Below, one piece after another: positions 53,146-61,018 of a stretch of 64,000 nucleotides of DNA. Both the position numbers and the translations under genes were made by a program. The number at the start of each line of letters is the position of its first letter. Position 1 is the stretch's first letter. The notes below the pieces were generated by a model. It was not told the DNA's origin. It did no database searches and was given only the letters and a program-made list of their open reading frames with translations. Origin of the DNA: Gracilimonas sp040904925 (GTDB lineage: Bacteria; Bacteroidota; Rhodothermia; Balneolales; Balneolaceae); contig JBBDSP010000028.1 in assembly GCA_040904925.1 (NCBI GenBank), positions 7,174-71,173 of the forward strand, written 5' to 3'.

Positions 53146-53871
53146 CTATCTGTATTCCGGATTTTCAAAATTCCATCGTGTGCCGTCGTCCCATTCCTTT
53201 CTGGAATTTCCGTAGTCCGGATATCCACCTTGTTCTTTCAGCATCCCGGCCAGATGCAACAGGTTATAGGTCATAAAAGTGGTGTTTCTTTTTGTGAATT
53301 CATTATCGAATCCCACTGGTTTCTCATCTATTATATCTCCATAGCTAGGGCCTGGCCCTGCTTCGCCGATCCAGCCGGCATCAGCCTGCGGGGGAATACT
53401 GTAGCCTACATGTTGCAAGGCATACAAGATCTCCATCGCACAATGTTTGATCCCGTCTTCATTTCCGGTAACTAGACAGCCTCCCGCTTTACCATAAAAT
53501 TTATACTGCCCTTTATCATTTTGAAGACCACTCATGGCATATAACCTTTCTATCAGTTTCGTAGCCACTGAAGATTTTTCTCCCAGCCAGATCGGAGTTC
53601 CAATGATCAGCACATCGGCTGCATCTACTTTCTTCCACAGCTCCGGCCAGTCATCTTTTTTGGCACCATACTCGGTCATGTCAGGATATACCCCATAAGC
53701 AACATTATGGTCCACAAGACGAATGCATTCAGCCTCTACCCCTTCTTTTTCCATGATATTCATCGACACATCTATTAAGGTTCTTGTGTGACTCTTCTGT
53801 GGTGACTGTTTAAGAGTACAGTTTATAAACAAGGCTTTTAAGCCTGAAAAATTCGGCTTTTGTGTTGACAT
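53146..53871 (-). CDS. flavodoxin-family NAD(P)H-dependent oxidoreductase
   Basis: A 241 aa FMN-reductase/flavodoxin-fold protein. It has the phosphate-binding start KALFINCTLKQSPQKSHT, the loop DVLIIGTPIWLGEKSS and GGCLVTGNEDGIKHC. It may reduce quinones or other small molecules. It is a single gene, divergent from the thioredoxin-like lipoprotein. Confidence 0.88.
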   Translation of the reverse strand: MSTQKPNFSGLKALFINCTLKQSPQKSHTRTLIDVSMNIMEKEGVEAECIRLVDHNVAYGVYPDMTEYGAKKDDWPELWKKVDAADVLIIGTPIWLGEKSSVATKLIERLYAMSGLQNDKGQYKFYGKAGGCLVTGNEDGIKHCAMEILYALQHVGYSIPPQADAGWIGEAGPGPSYGDIIDEKPVGFDNEFTKRNTTFMTYNLLHLAGMLKEQGGYPDYGNSRKEWDDGTRWNFENPEYR

Positions 53872-54016
53872 ATTTTTATTTGATTGATTTCATTATCTCT
53901 TAAAACAGATGATACATCACATCTCAATCTTACCAAATCTTTTTTATTAGTAAGAAAAGTAAGAGTTCTTTAATTCGAAACATCTACTTACCTCAACTAA
54001 TAAATAAATCACAATT

Positions 54017-54541
54017 ATGAGCCTTCAATTATTTAAGACCACTTTATTCGCTATCGCAGCATTTCTGTTTATCAATGCTTGTTCACAGGGACAAGAAAAG
54101 TCACCAAACACTCAAGCAAACTTAGAAAAAGCCCCAAATTTTGAAGTAACCACCATTTCCGGAGATACTATAAGCCTGGAAGAATCACTGACTGAGGGCA
54201 AACCCGTGGTCATTTACTTCACCGCCTCCTGGTGCCCTGTTTGTGCTCAAAACTGGCCGGCATTGTCTGAGGTCTATCCGGAATATGAAGACAAACTTAC
54301 CTTGGTAGCCATCGGCATCGATCCTACTGATGATGAGGAAACCATGAGAAAGTTATCTGAAGAAAAAGGTTTTACTTTTCCTGTCACAAGAGGACTCCCC
54401 GATATCATGCTCGATTATGGTGTTGACAGTCAGGCCACTACCGTTGGTGTAGACAAGGATGGAAATATCGCCTTCCAAAAAAACAAATTGGCCCTCAGCG
54501 CAGATGAATACCGTGCGTTATTTGATGAGTTGGTCAATTAG
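54017..54541 (+). CDS. thioredoxin-like (TlpA/ResA-type) lipoprotein
   Basis: A 174 aa periplasmic thiol-disulfide protein. A lipoprotein signal has Cys22 (AAFLFINAC; the -2 Asn is slightly atypical). The thioredoxin active site W72-C73-P74-V75-C76 is intact, followed by a peroxiredoxin-like insertion (LVAIGIDPTDDEETMRK). It is followed by a CcdA gene, its likely electron donor. Confidence 0.92.
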   Translation: MSLQLFKTTLFAIAAFLFINACSQGQEKSPNTQANLEKAPNFEVTTISGDTISLEESLTEGKPVVIYFTASWCPVCAQNWPALSEVYPEYEDKLTLVAIGIDPTDDEETMRKLSEEKGFTFPVTRGLPDIMLDYGVDSQATTVGVDKDGNIAFQKNKLALSADEYRALFDELVN

Positions 54542-54590
54542 TTATTCGTTAATACTCAAATGGTCATTCAGCTAACTATTAACGAATAAC
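54541..54590. repeat. inverted repeat between the thioredoxin-like gene and ccdA
   Basis: GTTATTCGTTAATA (54541-54554) and TATTAACGAATAAC (54577-54590) are a perfect 14-base inverted repeat with a 22-base loop. No T-run follows. It may be a repeat element or an mRNA hairpin that uncouples the two genes. Confidence 0.7.
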
Positions 54591-54602
54591 GATTAACCAA
54601 CC

Positions 54603-55271
54603 ATGGAATTCATTTACTTTTCTTTCCTGCAGGGAGTAGTAGCCTTTTTTGCCCCTTGCGCGGTAGCCCTCCTTCCGGGATATATCGTTGCTTACATTTC
54701 ACGCAGTACTGAAAACGATCCTGATACATACCTCAAACTGCGCCGGGGACTTAAACTCGCCTTCCTAAGTATTTTGGGAATCTTGGTAATTTACTCCATT
54801 GCCGGAGTCCTGATCGTTTTGGCAAGTCAGGTGCTTAAAGCCTACATGAAGTGGGTAACCATTGGGATGGGGGGAATCCTGATCGTTTTAGGAGGTTTGA
54901 TGGTAGCCGGAAAAAACATCCCTTTTTCTGTGAATGTGAATCATGCCAGCAGTAAGTCTGAGGCATGGGAGGCTTTTGTATTTGGGATCGCCTATGCCAT
55001 TGGCGCACTGGGCTGCCTTTTCCCTCTTTTCCTGGTGGTGGCTACACAGGCACTGGCAGCACCCTCCATTTTATTAGGAGGCAGTTACTTCTTTGCCTAC
55101 TTCCTGGGCATCAGTTTAATGATGATCACGGCTATACTTCTTTCTACATTTGCCAAAGATCTCTTCATAAAGTATCTCCGAAAAATTCTGCCCCATATGG
55201 AAATGATCACCGGATTTTTGCTGATCCTTGCCGGAGCTTATGTGATCTATTATCAGATGATCCTTATTTGA
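54603..55271 (+). CDS. ccdA: cytochrome c biogenesis/thiol-disulfide transporter CcdA
   Basis: CcdA moves reducing power across the inner membrane. The 222 aa protein has six hydrophobic segments. The two conserved Cys are Cys19 in FFAPCAVALLPGY and the one in GALGCLFPLFLV. This is the short DsbD-like core. It likely reduces the thioredoxin-like lipoprotein encoded just upstream. Confidence 0.92.
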   Translation: MEFIYFSFLQGVVAFFAPCAVALLPGYIVAYISRSTENDPDTYLKLRRGLKLAFLSILGILVIYSIAGVLIVLASQVLKAYMKWVTIGMGGILIVLGGLMVAGKNIPFSVNVNHASSKSEAWEAFVFGIAYAIGALGCLFPLFLVVATQALAAPSILLGGSYFFAYFLGISLMMITAILLSTFAKDLFIKYLRKILPHMEMITGFLLILAGAYVIYYQMILI

Positions 55272-55376
55272 TTCCCAAAAATAGCCATGGTCGGCGATGT
55301 TGCCGCTATGATGGAAATGCCCTGAACAAGAAAATAGAATCTGAATAATTTGTATCCCGATAAATCCATAAAGATC

Positions 55377-55410
55377 AAAGGGGAAGGCTTGATATAGCTT
55401 TCCCTTTTTT
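55377..55410 (+). terminator. terminator of the ccdA unit
   Basis: AAAGGGGAAGGC (55377-55388) pairs with GCTTTCCCTTT (55397-55407) with one G-T wobble region and is followed by T. It is oriented for the plus-strand ccdA transcript. Confidence 0.75.
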
Positions 55411-55473
55411 GTTAATTCAGAGATATAGTGGATAAAATGACGAGCTGATTATCGATAGAATAGTTCATAAAAC

Positions 55474-55506
55474 AAAAAAAGCCAACCAACTTGCGTTGAT
55501 CGGCTT
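55474..55506 (-). terminator. terminator of tRNA-Asn
   Basis: On the minus strand AAGCCGATCAAC-GCAA-GTTGGTTGGCTT forms a 12-base stem (with wobbles), followed by a run of T. It directly follows the CCA end of the tRNA. Confidence 0.88.
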
Positions 55507-55581
55507 TGGCTCCCCGGGTAGGATTCGAACCTACGACCAATTGATTAACAGTCAACTGCTCTGCCACTGAGCTACCGAGGA
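55507..55581 (-). tRNA. tRNA-Asn (GTT)
   Basis: Complete cloverleaf on the minus strand. The acceptor is TCCTCGG/CCGGGGA, the D-arm GCTC-AGTGGCA-GAGC, and the anticodon loop CTGTTAA with anticodon GTT. The T-arm is GTAGG-TTCGAAT-CCTAC, the discriminator is G, and CCA is encoded (55507-55509). The body is 72 bases. Confidence 0.97.
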
Positions 55582-55653
55582 ATTTCAGTGTGATACCCTC
55601 TTTGAGGGGCGACAAATATAACCACATTAACCAACTACTTTCAACACCTTTCT

Positions 55654-56388
55654 TCACTTTTTATAGAAAACTTTTTCAAGCACTAATCCTTTTGCAGGAG
55701 CCGTAAAAGTAGGAATAGATGAATCGGGGTTTTGAAGTGCTTCCTGAAACTGCGCTTTGGTCATTTTCCCCTGTGCTACGCGGACCATCGTGCCCACCAA
55801 ACGGCGGACCATATTGCGCAAAAACCGGTTCGCAATGATGCGATATCGGATCACTTCTCCTTCCACAAAAAACTCTGATCGCTGTATCTCACAAAGCGTA
55901 GTGTAATTATCTTCATTGAATTTGGAGAATCCTGCAAAATCAAATTCACCATTGAGTATAGCCGCACATTCATGGAGAACACCAATGTCCACCGGCTGTC
56001 GGAGTGCCCAGGAAAAATGTCGCTGTAATGGCATGCTTCGCTTAGTAATGGTGTATTCATATTCCCTTGAAACAGCATCAAAGCGGGCATGAAATTCGGG
56101 GTCTGTTTCTTCATATCCTACGACTTGGACCTCATCCCCAGCCAAACCATTCACCCCTAAGAGTAGCTTTTCGAGATCGATCTCCTCCGGCAGATCCACG
56201 TGGGAAACTTGTCCGCGGGCATGAACCCCGGCATCGGTTCGCCCCTGCCCGATCAAATCTATTTCTTGCTGAAGAACTTTCGAGAACGCCTCTTCCAGCG
56301 TTTGCTCTACGGTTCTATCATCGGGTTGAATTTGCCATCCGCTGAAATGGGTACCGTCGTATTCTATTGTGAGTTTATATCGGGACAT
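55654..56388 (-). CDS. truA: tRNA pseudouridine(38-40) synthase TruA
   Basis: TruA makes pseudouridine in the anticodon stem-loop of tRNAs. The 244 aa protein has catalytic Asp52 in GQGRTDAGVHARGQ, KLTIEYDGTHFSGWQ at the start and RFLRNMVRRLVGTMV near the end. It is located upstream of a tRNA-Asn gene on the same strand. Confidence 0.97.
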   Translation of the reverse strand: MSRYKLTIEYDGTHFSGWQIQPDDRTVEQTLEEAFSKVLQQEIDLIGQGRTDAGVHARGQVSHVDLPEEIDLEKLLLGVNGLAGDEVQVVGYEETDPEFHARFDAVSREYEYTITKRSMPLQRHFSWALRQPVDIGVLHECAAILNGEFDFAGFSKFNEDNYTTLCEIQRSEFFVEGEVIRYRIIANRFLRNMVRRLVGTMVRVAQGKMTKAQFQEALQNPDSSIPTFTAPAKGLVLEKVFYKK

Positions 56389-56680
56389 TCATTTTTTTGA
56401 ATGAAGATAACAAACGAGACAAGTTTAAACAGACCTATGATTTGGATTTTTGAGGTCTTTTGCCTGTAGCCGAATAGCAATAAGAATGCTGCTTCTATAC
56501 AATGTATTTTACAATGCCCTGAAGGACTTGCTTATGACCGGAGTACTCCCATCTTCCCTCAACAATAAATGCATGCAAATCCCAAACACCTTCAAAATAA
56601 TCATTCAAATTTGATCACATTTTTTGCAGATTGCAGGGAGAACAATTCAACATTCAAAATTTCTGAATTTAACATTTCCT

Positions 56681-57721
56681 ATGCGTATAGAATTAGACAT
56701 CAAGCTTGGTTTTAATAATGTAATGATCCGCCCCAAACGCTCTACCCTGAAATCACGGGCGGATGTTTCCCTCGAGCGTACTTTCAAATTCATGCATGCC
56801 GAAAAAAACTGGACCGGCGTTCCCGTGATGGCCGCTAATATGGATACTACTGGCACTTTTGAGATGGCCAAAGCTCTTGCCGAACATAAAATGTTTACAG
56901 CTATCCACAAGCACTATTCACTGGAACAGTGGAAAGAATTTATGGATGGTGCTCCTGAAGATGTTACCGAATATATGGCCGTTAGTACAGGAACCGGAAA
57001 ATCAGATATGGAGAAATTGGATAAGATCATGACTGATTTTCCTGCTCTTCGTTTTATTTGTATTGATGTGGCAAATGGCTATTCGGAGCATTTTGTTAAA
57101 TTTGTAAAGCGCGTTCGTGAAAAATTCCCTACCCAGGTTATCATAGCAGGAAATGTGGTGACCGGAGAGATGGTAGAGGAATTATTACTGGCAGGAGCGG
57201 ATATCATCAAAGTAGGGATCGGGCCTGGTTCGGTGTGTACCACTCGACTTAAAACCGGAGTTGGATTTCCACAGCTCTCAGCTATTATTGAATGTGCGGA
57301 TGCGGCTCATGGCCTGGGTGGGCAGATCATCTCTGACGGTGGATGTAAATCGCCCGGAGATGTATCCAAAGCTTTTGGCGGCGGTGCCGATTTTGTGATG
57401 CTTGGAGGCATGTTCTCCGGTCATGATGAAAGCGGTGGCGAACTTGTAGAAGAGGATGGTGATAAATTCAAACTATTTTATGGAATGAGCTCCGAAACAG
57501 CCATGGACAAATATTTTGGCGGAGTTGCTGATTACCGAGCATCTGAAGGGAAAACCGTGAAAGTGCCCTACCGTGGTTCCGTCGAGAATACCGTCCAGGA
57601 TATTTTGGGAGGAGTAAGATCTACCTGTACCTACGTTGGCGCCAAAAAACTGAAAGAGCTGACCAAACGCACCACTTTCATCCGTGTTCAGGAGCAATTG
57701 AATGAGATGTTTGAGGAATGA
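56681..57721 (+). CDS. guaC: GMP reductase GuaC
   Basis: GuaC converts GMP to IMP with NADPH. The start at 56681 (MRIELDIKLGFNNVMIRPKR) gives 346 aa. It puts the catalytic Cys at 186 (GPGSVCTTRL), the same number as in E. coli GuaC. An upstream in-frame ATG at 56624 adds 19 residues not seen in the family. GGMFSGHDES and GVRSTCTYVGAKKL are typical. Confidence 0.95.
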   Translation: MRIELDIKLGFNNVMIRPKRSTLKSRADVSLERTFKFMHAEKNWTGVPVMAANMDTTGTFEMAKALAEHKMFTAIHKHYSLEQWKEFMDGAPEDVTEYMAVSTGTGKSDMEKLDKIMTDFPALRFICIDVANGYSEHFVKFVKRVREKFPTQVIIAGNVVTGEMVEELLLAGADIIKVGIGPGSVCTTRLKTGVGFPQLSAIIECADAAHGLGGQIISDGGCKSPGDVSKAFGGGADFVMLGGMFSGHDESGGELVEEDGDKFKLFYGMSSETAMDKYFGGVADYRASEGKTVKVPYRGSVENTVQDILGGVRSTCTYVGAKKLKELTKRTTFIRVQEQLNEMFEE

Positions 57722-57724
57722 GAT

Positions 57725-57838
57725 GGTGTTATAGTGTTAAAGTGTTACAGTATTTACGTGCTTGCTTATCAATTTTATCATAAAAATTTATAGCACATAA
57801 ATACTGTAACACTTTAGTACGTTAGCACTTTAACACCC
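57725..57838. terminator. long imperfect inverted repeat between convergent guaC and DinB-like genes
   Basis: The inner arms at 57738-57761 and 57793-57816 match 23 of 24 bases (TAAAGTGTTACAGTATTT core). The outer arms GGTGTTA.AGTG (57725 on) and the complement of CACTTTAACACC (57827-57838) extend the pairing. It lies exactly between two convergent stops and could act as a bidirectional terminator. Confidence 0.7.
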
Positions 57839-58311
57839 TACCCCAACAACCGAAAAATAATAGCAAGCTGACCGGTGTGATACGCATTATGTTGTAAAAC
57901 CAATAACGATTCACGAAGTAAAGTCTGCCCATCTCCATGCTCAAATGGCTTGTTGAGGCCGTTTTTCTCATCAAGGATAAAGTTCATCATTTCATCCCGT
58001 TCTTTGAAAAAAGATTCCTTCAGCTCTTCCCATTCATCTTCACTTTTTGGGGTTTCTTCCATTGGCCAGTAATCGTCGGGCCATTCCATAGGTTCATAAT
58101 CCGGGTTTCGGCTGAAATCAAGGATATCAAACTGAGCGACGCGTATATGAAAGAACTGCTCATAAAATGAATACGGAAGCCCGGCCGGACGTTTGCCAAG
58201 ATCTTCAAACTCCACTTCATCCAAAAGATCTTCGATCTTGAGATATGCTTCCCCGCCTTCCAGTTGCTGAATTAGTTGTTCGCGTGTGATCCGATGTGAA
58301 TTAACTTCCAT
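57838..58311 (-). CDS. DinB-superfamily protein
   Basis: A 157 aa four-helix DinB/YfiT-like protein. The metal ligands are seen as His in EQFFHIRVAQFD and the HxxxH in LQHNAYHTGQLA. Such proteins are often metal-dependent thiol transferases or damage-inducible factors; the precise activity is unknown. A single gene convergent with guaC. Confidence 0.85.
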   Translation of the reverse strand: MEVNSHRITREQLIQQLEGGEAYLKIEDLLDEVEFEDLGKRPAGLPYSFYEQFFHIRVAQFDILDFSRNPDYEPMEWPDDYWPMEETPKSEDEWEELKESFFKERDEMMNFILDEKNGLNKPFEHGDGQTLLRESLLVLQHNAYHTGQLAIIFRLLG

Positions 58312-58442
58312 AGAAATACCTTTTGTTTGGTTTCACTGATAAAATTGATCTTATAAGAAAATCATTCAACCCAAAAAATTATAGCTATATATAGCCTTAA
58401 GAATGTTTAATTTCCACCAACTTCATCACCCACATATTTACC

Positions 58443-60896
58443 ATGAATACCTTCATCAAACTCCTGATCTTTTTCCTGATCCTGATCCTCGGCTTTGCCG
58501 GTCTGGCCTTCTACTGGACCTTCTACAAACCACTGCCTGACTACGAAGCGAATATCACTCTTAACGGTCTTTCAAATCCCGTTGATATTCACTGGGACGA
58601 GCATGGCGTCCCTCATATTTATGCTACCGATGAACAGGATCTGTACTACGCACTTGGGTATGTGCATGCTCAGGATCGACTTTGGCAGATGACGCTTTCG
58701 CAGATTGCAGCAGAAGGCCGCTTTGCTGAATTTTTCGGGGATAATGAGGAATTGATCGACCTTGATAAATACCAACGCACCCTTGGGATCTGGAAGACCG
58801 CCGAGCAGCTGGTGGATACGCTTGGTCAGGATGAACGACGGGTGCTGGCTTCCTACTCCAACGGCGTAAATGCTTTCATTAACGCCAATTCAAATCGACT
58901 GCCTGTTGAATTTTCTCTGGCTGAGATCGATCCCATTCAGTGGAATTCTGCCCGTTCCCTTGCCGTAAGCAGACTGATGGCCTGGGAACTTAACATGAGC
59001 TGGTGGAGTGAACTTACCTATCAGTATTTAAAAGAAAACCTGCCGGACTCTCAATTCGCTCAACTGCAATTACGATTTCCGGATGATGCTCCAACTTCAC
59101 TCGATGAGAATGAAACGAACGGACTCGAAGCATCACTGATGCCTATGCTTCAGCAGGAGATAAAAAAGCGGGAACTGCTGGAAATGGAAGGAACTCATGT
59201 TGGAAGTAACGCCTGGGTGGTGGATGGTTCCAAAACTGAGTCCGGATATCCAATGCTGGCCGGCGATCCTCATCTTGGCCTTGATATGCCCGGGAAATGG
59301 TATGAGGTTCATTTGAATTTAAATGGCAGGAATGTATCCGGAGCTACCATTGCAGGAATTCCGGCGATCATAATCGGGCAGAATGATAACATGGCGTGGT
59401 CGTTTACCAGTATGATGAGTGACGATACCGATTTCTTCCTGGAACAAGCGGATCCCCAAGACCGTGGTCGGTATGTAGTTGATTCCCTTGATTCCGGGGA
59501 AGCTGAATTTGAACAATTCACACGGGTTCGAGAGATCATAAAAGTTAAAGACGGAGACGACCGGTCTTTTGAAATTCGATATACTAAAAATGGCCCCATC
59601 ATCTCTGATATTTATCCTTTGGAAGAGCTGACCAAGGATAAAATGATCTCCCTGAAATGGGCCGGCCACGAACAATCTAATGAAATGCGAACGCTGTATA
59701 ACATCAACTGGGCAGATAACTTTCAGGATTTTAAAGATGCTCTCCCAACTTTTGGCGTACCGGGATTGAATTTCATGTACGGGGATGTGGAGGGAAATAT
59801 CGCGATGTATTCTGTAGGCAAAATTCCAATTATTTCGGGTGATCCGGTGACATTAAGGGCAGGATGGGATCCCGCTCAGGACTGGCAGGGATTTATTCCT
59901 CATGAAGAAATGCCTCGTGTTATAAATCCTGAAGACGGATGGATCGCAAATGCAAATAACAAGATCACGACCGACAGTTACCCCTACTACCTGGCTACAT
60001 TCTGGGAACCGCCTTCACGAATAGAACGGATCGATGGCTTTTTGTCTGACAGTGCCGCTTTTAACTATACAAGATTTCAGGAGCTTCAAAATGATTCTTA
60101 TTCCAGTTTCGCCGCTGAACTCACTCCTCAGATCCTGAATATCATCAAAGATCAGGATGCCTATAACTTTGATCTTCCGATTTCATACCTGGAGAACTGG
60201 GATTACAGGTACGAGTTAAGCTCAACGGCTGCTTCCATTTTTGATGTCTTCTTTTTGAATTTTGCAGAAAATACACTGAAAGATAATTTCGGGGATATTG
60301 CCTATTCAAATTTCATCCATCACGAAAATATCCCGGTTCGTACCATGACTTCACTCATTCAAACAGAGAGCGCTTTGTTTGATGACATTCAGACTGATTC
60401 TGTGGAAACGAAGGAGGATATCATCATCCAAAGCATGCAGGATGCTATTTTATTTTTAAGTGATTCTCTGGGCAGTGAGCCGTATGAATGGCGTTGGGAA
60501 CAACTTCACACGATCACTTTTGAACCGCCTCTTTTTGCTCAGGCTACCAAAGATCCTCAGGCTTCATCGGCTTTGAAAATGATCGTAAGTAATGTACTTA
60601 GCAAAGGCCCGTATGAAGTTGAAAGCCACGGTTTGAGCGTTAATAATGGACAATACAGCTGGAGTAATCCTTTTGAGATGGTTCTGGGACCTTCCATTCG
60701 GCGTATCTCCGACCTTTCCGATATGAGTAAAAGCAAAAGCATACTCTCCACCGGGCAGTCAGGAAATCCTTTGTCAGAATATTACGGTGACCAAACCGAA
60801 CTGTGGCTTACCGGTGACTACCGCTGGCTGCATCAGGATTCCACCTTATTTGATGAACCCAAAATCCGAACCATGCGACTGGTGCCTGGCGAATAA
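58443..60896 (+). CDS. penicillin acylase-family (S45) N-terminal nucleophile hydrolase
   Basis: An 817 aa exported Ntn hydrolase of the S45 family (penicillin acylase, acyl-homoserine lactone acylase). A membrane/signal segment is at 5-27 and the alpha chain at about 30-240. The predicted nucleophile Ser255, after the Gly of GTHVGSNAWVVDGS, is where autoprocessing starts the beta chain. AGDPHLGLDMPGKWYEVHL and NDNMAWSFTS are family segments. The substrate cannot be told from sequence; AHL degradation is one option. Confidence 0.93.
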   Translation: MNTFIKLLIFFLILILGFAGLAFYWTFYKPLPDYEANITLNGLSNPVDIHWDEHGVPHIYATDEQDLYYALGYVHAQDRLWQMTLSQIAAEGRFAEFFGDNEELIDLDKYQRTLGIWKTAEQLVDTLGQDERRVLASYSNGVNAFINANSNRLPVEFSLAEIDPIQWNSARSLAVSRLMAWELNMSWWSELTYQYLKENLPDSQFAQLQLRFPDDAPTSLDENETNGLEASLMPMLQQEIKKRELLEMEGTHVGSNAWVVDGSKTESGYPMLAGDPHLGLDMPGKWYEVHLNLNGRNVSGATIAGIPAIIIGQNDNMAWSFTSMMSDDTDFFLEQADPQDRGRYVVDSLDSGEAEFEQFTRVREIIKVKDGDDRSFEIRYTKNGPIISDIYPLEELTKDKMISLKWAGHEQSNEMRTLYNINWADNFQDFKDALPTFGVPGLNFMYGDVEGNIAMYSVGKIPIISGDPVTLRAGWDPAQDWQGFIPHEEMPRVINPEDGWIANANNKITTDSYPYYLATFWEPPSRIERIDGFLSDSAAFNYTRFQELQNDSYSSFAAELTPQILNIIKDQDAYNFDLPISYLENWDYRYELSSTAASIFDVFFLNFAENTLKDNFGDIAYSNFIHHENIPVRTMTSLIQTESALFDDIQTDSVETKEDIIIQSMQDAILFLSDSLGSEPYEWRWEQLHTITFEPPLFAQATKDPQASSALKMIVSNVLSKGPYEVESHGLSVNNGQYSWSNPFEMVLGPSIRRISDLSDMSKSKSILSTGQSGNPLSEYYGDQTELWLTGDYRWLHQDSTLFDEPKIRTMRLVPGE

Positions 60897-60899
60897 TAA

Positions 60900-60941
60900 C
60901 CTAACACCTTAAACCTAACACCTTGAACCTAACACCTAAAA
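60900..60941. repeat. three tandem copies of a 14-base unit
   Basis: CCTAACACCTTAAA, CCTAACACCTTGAA and CCTAACACCTAAAA in direct tandem after the acylase stop. A short tandem repeat in the intergenic region. Confidence 0.8.
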
Positions 60942-61018
60942 CGACACAACAAAATATTTACAAACCCGTAACAGCGCTTCAGTTATATTCTGCCATCAAT
61001 CACACTTAAAATCCTGCC

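Noticed and set aside
53875..54016. Shared bidirectional regulatory site between the flavin reductase and the thioredoxin-like gene
   Set aside because: No inverted repeat or promoter pattern could be defined in the 145-base gap.
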